Positions 1 to 7,023 of a stretch of 20,160 nucleotides of DNA are shown piece by piece. This stretch comes from UBA5186 sp040005095 (GTDB lineage: Bacteria; Actinomycetota; Thermoleophilia; Gaiellales; Gaiellaceae). The notes beneath the pieces are model-generated. The model saw only the letters and a program-made list of their open reading frames with translations. It made no database searches and had not been told where the DNA came from. The position numbers and the translations under genes are program-made. The DNA lies in the NCBI GenBank assembly GCA_040005095.1, contig JBDTZN010000031.1:1-20160 (forward strand), given 5' to 3'. Within the stretch, counting starts at the first letter, position 1. Each line of letters opens with the position of its first letter.

Positions 1-1017
1 CAGCGAGACGCCGGCGGTCTGCGTGTGGAAGCGCATCAGCCACGAGCGCGGGTTCGTCGCGCCGAAGCGCTCGCGCAGCTCACGCGCCCAGATCCGGCGG
101 GCCGCTCGGTACTTGGCGATCTCCTCGAAGAAGTCGAGGTGCGCGTTGAAGAAGAAGCTGAGCCGTGGCGCGAACTCATCCACGTCGAGGCCACGCTCGA
201 TGCCCCATTCGACGTAGGTGAACCCGTCCGCGAGCGTGAAGGCGAGCTCCTGCGCCGCGGTCGAGCCGGCCTCGCGAATGTGGTAGCCGGAGATCGAGAT
301 CGGGTGCCAGAGCGGCATCTCCCGCGCGCAGAACTCGACCATGTCCGTGACGAGCCGCATCGACGGCTCGGGCGGGAAGATGTACTCCTTCTGCGCGATG
401 TACTCCTTGAGGATGTCCGTCTGGATCGTCCCGCGGAGAAGGCCGCGAGGCACGCCCTGCTCCTCGCCCACGCAGAGGTAGAACGCAAGGAGAATCGCGG
501 CCGGCGAGTTGATCGTCATCGAGGTCGAGACGTCGCCCAGGGGGATGCCGGCGAAGAGCGTTTCCATGTCGTCCAGCGAGTCGATCGCCACCCCCTCGCG
601 GCCGACCTCGCCGAGCGAGCGCTCGTGGTCCGAGTCGTAGCCCATCAGCGTCGGCATGTCGAAGGCCGTCGAGAGGCCGGTCTGCCCGTGCTCGAGGAGG
701 TAGCGGAAGCGCTCGTTCGTCTCCGCGGCCGTCCCGAAGCCCGCGAACTGGCGCATCGTCCAGAGCTTGCCGCGGTACATCGAGGGGTAGACGCCGCGCG
801 TGAATGGATACACGCCCGGGTAGCCGAGGTCCCGCTCGTAGTCGATCGACACGGTGTCGGGGGTCGAGAGGGGCTCGTTCTCGAGGCCTGAGATCGTCGT
901 GAAGAGCTCTCCCTCGCGCTTCGAGGCCTGGTCGTAGATCTCGCGGCGCCACTCGCCCGTCGGCGTCGACTCCTCGGGGTCCGGAAGCGCGGCCGGCGGG
1001 TCTTCGGTCGTCGCCAT
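1..1017 (-). CDS. icmA: B12-dependent acyl-CoA mutase large subunit, isobutyryl-CoA mutase-like (C-terminus beyond window)
   Basis: Adenosylcobalamin-dependent carbon-skeleton mutase, substrate-binding TIM-barrel subunit; 339 residues are visible before the left edge. Family motifs are clear: RQFAGFGTAAETN (89-101), GLSTAFDMPT (114-123), GTIQTDILKEY (196-206) and SISGYHIREAG (241-251) with the conserved His246. Methylmalonyl-CoA mutase has Tyr89 and Arg207 (Propionibacterium numbering) at two substrate-selecting positions. Here they are Phe91 (codon 745-747) and Gln209 (codon 391-393), the pair known from isobutyryl-CoA mutase, so I favour isobutyryl-CoA to n-butyryl-CoA conversion over the usual methylmalonyl-CoA label. 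The ATG at 1015-1017 has no Shine-Dalgarno, but TACGAT lies 7 bases upstream, suggesting a leaderless mRNA. The B12-binding domain would be a later domain or a separate small subunit. A PduO adenosyltransferase lies nearby. Confidence 0.9.
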   Translation of the reverse strand, partial: MATTEDPPAALPDPEESTPTGEWRREIYDQASKREGELFTTISGLENEPLSTPDTVSIDYERDLGYPGVYPFTRGVYPSMYRGKLWTMRQFAGFGTAAETNERFRYLLEHGQTGLSTAFDMPTLMGYDSDHERSLGEVGREGVAIDSLDDMETLFAGIPLGDVSTSMTINSPAAILLAFYLCVGEEQGVPRGLLRGTIQTDILKEYIAQKEYIFPPEPSMRLVTDMVEFCAREMPLWHPISISGYHIREAGSTAAQELAFTLADGFTYVEWGIERGLDVDEFAPRLSFFFNAHLDFFEEIAKYRAARRIWARELRERFGATNPRSWLMRFHTQTAGVSL

Positions 1018-1050
1018 CGATCGGATCGTAGCCGCGTCGCCCTGCGTCGC

Positions 1051-1962
1051 GTGCCGACCCCCGGGACGCTCCCGGCGGGCTGGTCGGACGGTTACTGGAG
1101 CGACGCCTCGGGCGTCCACATCCTGACGCTGCACCTGTCGCAGTTCGCGGTCGTCCGTGACCTGACGCCCCCTGCCGCCGACAGCGGCTCGGGCTCAGGC
1201 GGCGGTTCGGGCTCGGGCGACGGATCCGATTCCGGCACTACGACCAACACGCCGACCACCACCAGGACGACGACCACGACCACGCCACGTCCCCAGACGC
1301 GGCTGAGCATGCGTGTGGCCGCTGCCAAGGTCTTCCGGCCTGGACACCAGGTGCGAATCGGCGCCCGCATCACGGCGACGAAGAAGGCGACGGGAACGGT
1401 CACGCTGCGCAACGCCGCCGGCTCGCAGGTCGCGACGTGGGCGTTCAAGGTCAAGACCGGATCGAACGTCCTCCTGTTCAAGATGCCCGCTTCGGTGCGG
1501 AAACCCGGCCGCTACACGCTGACCTGGCGACTCGTCGCCGAGGGAGACGCGGTCGCGAAGGTGACCAGGCTGAGGATTCCAGGCGCGGCGGCGGAATGGA
1601 CGCTGGTCGGCGCTGGGCCCTCGCGCCCCGACGTCGTGCTCGCGGCGCCCGGATTCAGCGTGCGGTCCCTCGCGCTGCCGCGGAGCTTCCGCGTTCTGAA
1701 GACGAGCGACGTCGCCGATGCATTCGACCTTTCGGCCGCGGATGCGACGAACGTCCGCGTCGTCGTCCTCGACGTCGACCGCCTGAGCCTGAGCTACCTG
1801 CACGACCTGCACACGATCTTCCCGGCCGTGCGGATCGTCGCGATCGCGAACGACCCGGGCGTCCGGCGACGTGCCCTCGTCGCGGGCGCAGCCGTGGCCC
1901 TGCCGCATGCTGCGGGCCCGGCTCGGGTCGGGGCGGCGGTTCGGCGCGTCGCGCGGCGCTAG
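1051..1962 (+). CDS. Low-complexity surface-type protein with Ig-like and receiver-like regions, probably 5'-truncated
   Basis: 303 residues from a GTG start; no known family assigned. Residues 1-40 (LPAGWSDGYW, ASGVHILTLHLSQF) read like the tail of a larger extracellular repeat protein. Next come a Gly/Ser linker (about 45-61) and a Thr/Pro tract (about 63-82), then an Ig-like beta-rich region (about 85-175). The last 110 residues have the beta-alpha pattern of a response-regulator receiver: VVVLDVD carries the possible acceptor Asp, followed by FPAVRIVAIAND and AGAAVALPH, with the usual Lys absent. No signal peptide or membrane segment precedes the linker, the start has no ribosome binding site, and the frame stays open upstream into the antisense of the mutase gene. 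It may therefore be a displaced 3' fragment or an unexpressed remnant. Its TAG overlaps the stop of the convergent pduO gene. Confidence 0.6.
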   Translation: MPTPGTLPAGWSDGYWSDASGVHILTLHLSQFAVVRDLTPPAADSGSGSGGGSGSGDGSDSGTTTNTPTTTRTTTTTTPRPQTRLSMRVAAAKVFRPGHQVRIGARITATKKATGTVTLRNAAGSQVATWAFKVKTGSNVLLFKMPASVRKPGRYTLTWRLVAEGDAVAKVTRLRIPGAAAEWTLVGAGPSRPDVVLAAPGFSVRSLALPRSFRVLKTSDVADAFDLSAADATNVRVVVLDVDRLSLSYLHDLHTIFPAVRIVAIANDPGVRRRALVAGAAVALPHAAGPARVGAAVRRVARR

Positions 1963-2537
1963 CGCGAGCCTCCCGGCTTCCAGAGTGGCTCGTCACCGCG
2001 GTCGTTCGCGGCGCGCGCCAGGATGAACAGCAGGTCGGAGAGCCTGTTCAGATACCGAAGGACGAGCGGATTCACGCCGTGCTCCCGGTCCGCGGCGAGC
2101 GCATCGCGCTCGGCGCGACGGCAGACCGTGCGTGCGACGTGGAGCCGCGCGGCCGCCTCCGTCCCGCCGGGAAGAACGAAGCTGCGGAGCTCCGGCAAAT
2201 CCGCGTTCGCCTCGTCACACAGGCGCTCCAGCTCGTCGATCGCGGGCTGCTCGATCCGGAGCCGATTCACAGCGTCCAGCGGCACGGACAGATCGGCGCC
2301 GACGTCGAAGAGCTCATTCTGGATGCGCTCGAGCCACGAACGGAAGCGTTCGGGCGGCTCTCCCGCGAGCACGACGCCGAGCTGCGCGTTCAGCTCGTCG
2401 ACGGCGCCGAACGCGGTGATCCGGGCGTCGAGCTTGGACACACGCGAGCCGTCGCCGAGCGACGTCTCGCCGGCGTCGCCTCCGCGCGTGTAGATGCGTG
2501 TCAGGCGGACTGGCTCGTCGCGTGAGCGCGGGCTCAC
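1959..2537 (-). CDS. pduO: Cob(I)alamin adenosyltransferase, PduO/MMAB type
   Basis: ATP:corrinoid adenosyltransferase, which makes the adenosylcobalamin used by acyl-CoA mutases. Starting at the GTG at 2535-2537 it has 192 residues, normal for the family. PduO motifs in order: IYTRGGDAGETSLGDGS (15-31, ATP site), FGAVDELNAQLG (43-54), FVLPGG (120-125), then the helix with HVARTVCRRAER (133-144) and YLNRLSDLLFILAR (162-175). The reading frame stays open to 2705, but the extra 56 residues are Arg-rich and unlike the family N-terminus, so the shorter start was chosen. An alternative GTG exists about 22 codons upstream. Neither start has a good Shine-Dalgarno. The natural partner is the B12-dependent mutase at the left edge, although the gene at 1051-1962 lies between them on the other strand. 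Confidence 0.88.
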   Translation of the reverse strand: MSPRSRDEPVRLTRIYTRGGDAGETSLGDGSRVSKLDARITAFGAVDELNAQLGVVLAGEPPERFRSWLERIQNELFDVGADLSVPLDAVNRLRIEQPAIDELERLCDEANADLPELRSFVLPGGTEAAARLHVARTVCRRAERDALAADREHGVNPLVLRYLNRLSDLLFILARAANDRGDEPLWKPGGSR

Positions 2538-2718
2538 GCGCGCTGCGCCTGTGGAGCGACCGGCACCGAATCCCGTGGATCGATCGGCGCGAACTCGGCA
2601 CACCGGCGTGACAGACAGGGCGCAGATTCGGCGATAGCGTCTCCGGCGAGGGCGGCGGGAGCGCCCCGCCCTAGAAGGGAGGGGGTGCGCGCGCGCGTGT
2701 ACCAAGTAAGGGTGCGTC
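2538..2718. other. Intergenic spacer between acyl-CoA dehydrogenase and pduO
   Basis: Gap of 181 bases between two minus-strand genes. It contains one modest inverted repeat (GGGCGG at 2650-2655, CCGCCC at 2666-2671, 10-base loop) with no T-run on either strand, and an alternating GC run near 2687-2698. I found no cobalamin riboswitch core, no convincing -10 element and no small gene. The gap probably carries the pduO promoter and 5' end, but this cannot be resolved by reading. Confidence 0.4.
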
Positions 2719-3882
2719 TCATCCCTGCGCCATCACGCGCTCGCCGAGCCCGAGGATCGAGCGGGCGATCACGAGGCGCTGGATCTCGCTCGTCCCTTCG
2801 TAGATCTCCGTGATCTTGGCGTCGCGGTAGTAGCGCTCGACCGGGAACTCCTTCGTGTACCCGTAGCCGCCGAGAATCTGGATCGCCTCGCCGGTCTGCT
2901 GCCGCGCCGTCTCGGAGGCGAATAACTTCGCCTTCGCTCCCTCCTCGGTGTGCGACAGGCCGTTCTGCTTGCGCCACGCCGCGCGGTAGACGAGCAACCG
3001 CGCCGCGTCGATCTGCGTGGACATGTCCGCGAGTTTCCACTGGATCGCCTGGAAATCGGCGATCCGCTGCCCGAACTGGCGCCGCTCGAGCGCGTACGCA
3101 CGGGCGACGTCGAACGCGGCCTGGGCGATCCCGAGCGCCTGCGCGGCGATCCCGATCCGCCCCCCGTCAAGCGTCGCCATCGCCACGCGGAAGCCTTTGC
3201 CCTCCTCGTGCAGCAGGCGGTCCCGGCCCACCTGGGCGTCCTCGACGACGAGGTCGTTCGTCACCGACGAGTTGAGGCCGAGCTTCTCCTCGGTGCGCGT
3301 GATGCGCACGTGCTCCGGATCGAGGATGAACGCCGAGACGCCGCCCGCGCCCGGCGTGCCGGGATCGGTGCGAGCGAAGAGGAGGATGGTTCCGGCGTAC
3401 GCGGCGGTCGAGATCCATTGCTTCGCGCCCGAGATCCGCCAGCCGTCGCCCTCGGGTGTCGCGGAGGTCCGCAGCGACCCCGCGTCGGAGCCCGACTCTG
3501 CCTCGGTCAACGCGAACGCGCCGATCGCCTCTCCGCGCGCCAGCGGCGGGACGAACCGGCTCCGCTGCTCGTCGGTGCCGAACGTGAGGATCGGCAGCGT
3601 CACCGCGCTGGTGTGCACCGCCACCGTCACGCCGACCCCGGCGTCGGCCCGCGAGAGCTGCTCGAGCACGAGGATGTATGAGAGGAAGTCCGCGCCCGCA
3701 CCGCCGTATTCCTCGGAGACACACACCCCCATCAGGCCCAGCTCGGCCAGTTGCGCGAACACCGGCCGCGGGAAGAAGTGCTCCCGATCCCACTCGGCGG
3801 CGTTGGGCTCGATCTGCTCGCGAGCGAAGTCACGCGCAAGCGCCTGGATTTCGCGCTGGTCCGCGCTGAGCTCGAAGTCCAT
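2719..3882 (-). CDS. Acyl-CoA dehydrogenase, short-chain (butyryl-CoA dehydrogenase) type
   Basis: FAD-dependent alpha,beta-dehydrogenation of acyl-CoA, passing electrons to electron-transfer flavoprotein in the cytoplasm. It has 387 residues, normal length. Visible features: the N-terminal helical domain; FALTEAESGSDAGS at the FAD/substrate interface; WISTAAYA; RRQFGQRIADFQAIQWKLADM in the C-terminal domain; QILGGYGYTKEFPVERYYRDAKI; and the catalytic base Glu362 in IYEGTSEIQR. Glu at this C-terminal position is the arrangement of short- and medium-chain enzymes, unlike isovaleryl- and long-chain types, where it lies elsewhere. The start is ATG at 3880-3882, without a Shine-Dalgarno; a TATAGT element ends 9 bases upstream. 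The gene is divergent from the lipoprotein gene across only 26 bases. Exact chain-length preference cannot be read from the sequence. Confidence 0.93.
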   Translation of the reverse strand: MDFELSADQREIQALARDFAREQIEPNAAEWDREHFFPRPVFAQLAELGLMGVCVSEEYGGAGADFLSYILVLEQLSRADAGVGVTVAVHTSAVTLPILTFGTDEQRSRFVPPLARGEAIGAFALTEAESGSDAGSLRTSATPEGDGWRISGAKQWISTAAYAGTILLFARTDPGTPGAGGVSAFILDPEHVRITRTEEKLGLNSSVTNDLVVEDAQVGRDRLLHEEGKGFRVAMATLDGGRIGIAAQALGIAQAAFDVARAYALERRQFGQRIADFQAIQWKLADMSTQIDAARLLVYRAAWRKQNGLSHTEEGAKAKLFASETARQQTGEAIQILGGYGYTKEFPVERYYRDAKITEIYEGTSEIQRLVIARSILGLGERVMAQG

Positions 3883-3891
3883 CGGGCCGCA

Positions 3892-3899
3892 ACTATAGT
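3892..3899. promoter_or_regulatory. Palindromic shared -10 element of a divergent promoter
   Basis: ACTATAGT is its own reverse complement, so each strand reads TATAGT, a near-consensus -10. On the plus strand the hexamer (3894-3899) ends 9 bases before the GTG at 3909. On the minus strand it (3897-3892) ends 9 bases before the ATG at 3882. The geometry is identical in both directions, and either transcript would have a 5' leader of only a few bases. No convincing -35 is visible on either side. Confidence 0.55.
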
Positions 3900-3908
3900 C
3901 GCCGGAGG

Positions 3909-4343
3909 GTGCGATTCCTGCTCTTTATCGGGGCCACGCTCCTGCTGCTCGGAGCCTCCTGCGGCGGCGGAACGGCGTCGGCTGAGAGCGTCGTCCGCGC
4001 CTGGAGCTCGGCGCTGAACGCCGGCGACAACGAGAGCGCTGCCGACCTGTTCGCGACGAACGCCGAGATCATCCAGGGCGGCGCCGAGCACCGGTTCAGC
4101 AACCGTGCGGACGCGGTCGCGTGGAACGCTGCGCTTCCGTGCTCGGGACGGATCGTGCGGATCGAGACCCGCGGCGACGCCGTGACCGCGACGTTCGTCC
4201 TCGGCGACCGGCCGACGAGCCGGTGCGACGACCCGGGCATCAAGGCCCGCGCCGTAATCCGCGTGCGAGCCGGCAAGATCGTCCTCTGGCACCAGGTGCC
4301 GATCCCCAACGCACCGCCGGTCGACACGACGCCCGTCGTCTAG
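3909..4343 (+). CDS. Small putative lipoprotein with SnoaL/NTF2-like domain
   Basis: 144 residues. The N-terminus MRFLLFIGATLLLLGASC has one Arg, a 13-residue hydrophobic core and a Cys at 18 that would be the lipidated residue. The lipobox is imperfect, with Gly at -3 instead of Leu. Residues 26-130 (AESVVRAWSSALNAGD, AADLFATNAEIIQGG, a strand-rich C-terminal half) resemble the cone-shaped NTF2/SnoaL-like fold common in small secreted actinobacterial proteins. Cys78 and Cys106 could form a disulfide. No catalytic function can be inferred. GGAGG at 3904-3908 touches the GTG start and is too close for ordinary initiation; together with the -10 at 3894-3899 this suggests a nearly leaderless mRNA. 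The stop TAG abuts the stop of the convergent response-regulator gene. Confidence 0.75.
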   Translation: MRFLLFIGATLLLLGASCGGGTASAESVVRAWSSALNAGDNESAADLFATNAEIIQGGAEHRFSNRADAVAWNAALPCSGRIVRIETRGDAVTATFVLGDRPTSRCDDPGIKARAVIRVRAGKIVLWHQVPIPNAPPVDTTPVV

Positions 4344-5414
4344 CTAAGCGGCGTTAGCGAACTCGGCGCGCACCTCGCGCAGCAGCGAGGAGCTGCCACG
4401 GAACGCGTCGACGACGTCCGGGTCGAACTGCTGGCCCGCGAGTGCTGTGATCTCGTCCTCGCCGGTCCCCCAGTCGAGTGCGGCGCGGTAGGGCCGGTCG
4501 CTCGTCATCGCGTCGAGCGTGTCCGCGACGGCGAAGATGCGCGCGCCGATCGGGATATCGTCCCCTGCGATCCCGTCGGGATAGCCCTTGCCGTCCCAGC
4601 GTTCGTGGTGCGAGCGCACGACGGTGATCGCCTCGCCCTCGAAGAAGGCGATCCCACCGAGCATCTGCTCGCCGAGCACCGTGTGCGTCTGCATCAGGCG
4701 CCGCTCGGCGTCGGTCAGGGGGCCGGGCTTCTGCAGGATCTGATCCGGAATCCCGATCTTCCCGACGTCGTGGAGCAGGAAGCCGTACTCGACGCCGCGC
4801 TCGTCCGCGAAGGACGCGCCAAGCGTGTGTGCGAGCTCGATCGCGTACCGCTGAACGCGTTGCGAATGGGCGCGCGTCCCAGTGTCCTTCGACTCGAGCG
4901 CGCTGGCCAGCGCGGTCACGGTGTCGCGATACGCGTTCTCGAGGAGGATGCGCTGGCCGCGCTCGATCTCGAGCAGATGGCGCAGGTCGCGGGCGTACAA
5001 CAACAGCTGCTCCTCCTCGCCGTGCGCCTTCTGCTTGCGGAACGGGCTGGCATGCAGGCCGCCGGCGAGACGCTCGACGATCGCCAGCAGCTCGAGCGGG
5101 CTGAAGGGCTTGAGCAGAAACGCGTCGGCTCCGGCTTCGATCGCGGCCTCCGAGTTGCCGCCCTCCGAGCCGGTCAGCAAAACGATGCCGATGTCGCGGG
5201 TGCGTGGATCGTCCTTCAGCGCTCGGCAGAGCTCGAGCCCGGTCTGGCCCGGCATCTGAACGTCGAGCACGACCACGTCCGGCGCGCGCCCGCGGATCGC
5301 GCTCAGCGCCTCGGCGGCATTGCGCGCCTCTTCGACGTCGATGTCCACGACCTCGAACGTCGCGCGGAGCAGCGACCTGAATCCTGCGTCGTCGTCGACA
5401 AGCAGCAAGCGCAT
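4344..5414 (-). CDS. Response regulator with HD-GYP phosphodiesterase domain
   Basis: Receiver-HD-GYP protein, expected to hydrolyse cyclic di-GMP in response to a partner histidine kinase. With the ATG at 5412-5414 it has 356 residues. The receiver (1-120) has the acidic pocket VDDD, acceptor Asp51 in VLDVQMPG, Thr81 and Lys102 in LLKPF. A helical linker (about 130-165) leads to the HD-GYP domain: His183, HDVGK at 215-219, His244, HHER at 269-272, DGKGYPDG at 274-281 and ADTLDAMTSDRPYR at 297-310, so the metal and GYP motifs are intact. A GTG 12 bases upstream is possible, but it runs into the AAGGAAGGAAGG ribosome-binding tract, whereas the ATG stands 11 bases from it, so the ATG is preferred. 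No histidine kinase is adjacent, making this an orphan regulator here. It lies just downstream of the hydroxyacyl-CoA dehydrogenase gene, 95 bases away. Confidence 0.9.
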   Translation of the reverse strand: MRLLLVDDDAGFRSLLRATFEVVDIDVEEARNAAEALSAIRGRAPDVVVLDVQMPGQTGLELCRALKDDPRTRDIGIVLLTGSEGGNSEAAIEAGADAFLLKPFSPLELLAIVERLAGGLHASPFRKQKAHGEEEQLLLYARDLRHLLEIERGQRILLENAYRDTVTALASALESKDTGTRAHSQRVQRYAIELAHTLGASFADERGVEYGFLLHDVGKIGIPDQILQKPGPLTDAERRLMQTHTVLGEQMLGGIAFFEGEAITVVRSHHERWDGKGYPDGIAGDDIPIGARIFAVADTLDAMTSDRPYRAALDWGTGEDEITALAGQQFDPDVVDAFRGSSSLLREVRAEFANAA

Positions 5415-5426
5415 CTGCGGCAACAC

Positions 5427-5438
5427 CTTCCTTCCTTG
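5427..5438 (-). promoter_or_regulatory. Strong ribosome binding tract for the HD-GYP regulator
   Basis: On the minus strand AAGGAAGGAAGG lies 11-13 bases before the ATG at 5414. It is one of very few clear Shine-Dalgarno sequences in this window and decides the start codon choice. A short CCCC-GAAC-GGGG hairpin (5490-5501) sits further upstream, close to the end of the preceding gene. Confidence 0.6.
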
Positions 5439-5509
5439 CTATTCGAAGTGTCGGCAGGTTGGACCTAGCCCTTTAGAGGCTGAGGCCTACCCCGTTCGGG
5501 GGATCCTGG

Positions 5510-6343
5510 TCACTCGTACCTGTAGAAACCTTTGCCAGTCTTCCGTCCGAGGCGCCCTGCCTCGACGTGTTCGCGCAGCAACGGGCACGGCGCGTACCGG
5601 TCGTCGCCGAGCCCGTCCTGGAGCACTTCCATGATCGCGACACAGGTGTCGAGCCCGATCAGGTCGGCGAGCGCGAGCGGTCCGAGTGGATGCGCGAAGC
5701 CGAGCTTCGCGATCGTGTCGATCGCCTCCGCCTCGGCGACGCCGTCGTGGAGCGCCCACACGGCCTCGTTGATGAACGGCATCAGAATCCGGTTCGAGAC
5801 GAACCCCGGAACGTCGTTCGCGACCGCCGGTGTCTTCCCGAGCTCCTCGGCGAGCCGGGTGATCGCGGTCGCCGTCTCGTCGGAGGTCTCGCTCCCGCGC
5901 ACGATCTCCACAAGCTTCAGCACCGGCACCGGGTTGAAGAAATGCATCCCGATCACCTTGTCGGAGCGACCCGTCGCGGCGGCGAGCGTCGAGATCGGGA
6001 TCGACGACGTGTTGGAGGCGAGAATCGCTTCCGGCGGCAGCGTCGCGTCGGCGCGCCGAAAAACGTCCTCCTTCACGTCGGCGTCCTCGACCACCGCCTC
6101 GACCATCAGGTCGGCGGGGACGAGGTCGTGGACAGGCGCCACGCGCGCCAGCACCTCCTCGGGATCGGCGCCGCCCTTCTCGGCGAGCCGCTCCAGGCTC
6201 TTCCGCATCGCGTCCAGGCCGCGCTCGACCGCCCCGGGCGCCGCGTCGTAGAGCGAGACGCGCCTGCCCGACTGCGCGACGACCTGCGCGATGCCCCCGC
6301 CCATCTGGCCGGCGCCGACGACGAGAGCGTGCTCGAAGCGCAT
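5510..6343 (-). CDS. hbd: 3-hydroxybutyryl-CoA dehydrogenase (3-hydroxyacyl-CoA dehydrogenase family)
   Basis: NAD(P)-dependent oxidation of 3-hydroxyacyl-CoA to 3-ketoacyl-CoA (or the reverse) in fatty-acid or butyryl-CoA metabolism. It has 277 residues, typical of the single-function form. The Rossmann motif GAGQMGGGIAQ lies at 10-20, VEAVVED at 81-87 and SNTSSIPI at 110-117. The catalytic pair is His134 in GMHFFNPVPVLKLVEIV with Glu146. VPGFVSNRILMPFINEA follows at 178-194, and the C-terminal domain has HPLGPLALADLIGLD and TGKGFYRY. Start ATG is at 6341-6343, with TAGCCT ending 6 bases upstream and no Shine-Dalgarno, consistent with a leaderless transcript. Together with the acyl-CoA dehydrogenase and thiolase in this window it covers three of the four steps of a butyryl-CoA beta-oxidation spiral. 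Confidence 0.94.
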   Translation of the reverse strand: MRFEHALVVGAGQMGGGIAQVVAQSGRRVSLYDAAPGAVERGLDAMRKSLERLAEKGGADPEEVLARVAPVHDLVPADLMVEAVVEDADVKEDVFRRADATLPPEAILASNTSSIPISTLAAATGRSDKVIGMHFFNPVPVLKLVEIVRGSETSDETATAITRLAEELGKTPAVANDVPGFVSNRILMPFINEAVWALHDGVAEAEAIDTIAKLGFAHPLGPLALADLIGLDTCVAIMEVLQDGLGDDRYAPCPLLREHVEAGRLGRKTGKGFYRYE

Positions 6344-6389
6344 GCGTACAGGCTAACCCGAGACCCGCGAGCGACGAAACTAGGACCCG

Positions 6390-7013
6390 ATGCGCGCCAA
6401 CGGCTGGACACCCACCTCGGTCGCGGCGCGCGCCCGCGTCATCCTGCGTGAACAAGGCCCGCGCAGCCTCTGGTTCAAGGTGCTCGGCGAGACCGTGTAC
6501 CGACGACTGCTCGTGACCGAGCTCCGCTTGCCGCTCGGGCCCCACGCTCAGCCCCTCCCGCCGGCCGGAATGAAGCTCCGGGTGCTACGGGACGATGAGC
6601 TCGGCGCGTACGCCGAACTGCGAGGCTGCGACGACGTTGCCCGGGCGAGTCTCGCGCGGGGGGAGCGTTGCTTCGGAGCCTGGCTGGACGGGCGGCTGGT
6701 GGCGACCCAGTTCGTTGCGGCCGGCAGCGCGTACGTCCGGCCGCTCGACCGGACGATCGCCCTGCGAGACGGCGACGCGTATGGCCACTCGGCTTATGCG
6801 GCGACTGCTGAACGCGGTCGCGGACTGGGAACCCAGGCTACCGTCGCCGTGGCGGCCGCGCTCGAGCGGGAAGGCTTCACCCGTATCGTTGGCGTGCTCG
6901 ATCCCGAGAACGTCCCCGGCATACGGATGAGCGAGCGAGCCGGCTATCGCGTCGTCGGGAAGATCGGCTATCTGAAGCTCGGCCCGTGGCGGCGCGACTT
7001 CGGGCGGCTTTAG
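6390..7013 (+). CDS. GNAT-family N-acetyltransferase, first of a tandem pair
   Basis: 207 residues. An N-terminal segment of about 45 residues (ARVILREQGPRSLWFKVLGE, TVYRRLLVTE) precedes a GNAT domain with the acetyl-CoA loop RGRGLGTQA (142-150), then VLDPENVPGIRMSERAGY, the usual beta5-alpha4 region. The C-terminus is LKLGPWRRDFGRL. The gene just downstream encodes a protein with the same architecture and nearly the same ending, so the two are ancient tandem duplicates. Substrate is unknown; GNAT proteins acylate amines in antibiotics, proteins, sugars or metabolites. ATG at 6390 has a poor ribosome binding site. The gene is divergent from hbd across 46 bases. Confidence 0.8.
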   Translation: MRANGWTPTSVAARARVILREQGPRSLWFKVLGETVYRRLLVTELRLPLGPHAQPLPPAGMKLRVLRDDELGAYAELRGCDDVARASLARGERCFGAWLDGRLVATQFVAAGSAYVRPLDRTIALRDGDAYGHSAYAATAERGRGLGTQATVAVAAALEREGFTRIVGVLDPENVPGIRMSERAGYRVVGKIGYLKLGPWRRDFGRL

Positions 7014-7023
7014 ACCTCGGGCG

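Noticed and set aside
1..1017. Plain methylmalonyl-CoA mutase label
   Set aside because: The substrate-selecting Tyr and Arg are Phe and Gln here, which fits isobutyryl-CoA mutase better.
1234..1290. ACC/ACG-rich tract as a tandem repeat or satellite
   Set aside because: It is in frame and encodes a Thr/Pro linker of the 1051-1962 protein; there is no regular repeat unit at DNA level.
2538..2718. Possible cobalamin riboswitch upstream of pduO
   Set aside because: No B12-box core or characteristic multi-stem arrangement was found; only a 6-base-pair stem without a T-run.
4605..5468. Plus-strand open frame of 287 codons opposite the HD-GYP regulator
   Set aside because: Shadow of a gene whose receiver and HD-GYP motifs are intact; no motifs of its own.
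5490..5501. CCCC-GTTC-GGGG hairpin as a terminator after hbd
   Set aside because: Only four base pairs and no T-run; too weak to call.
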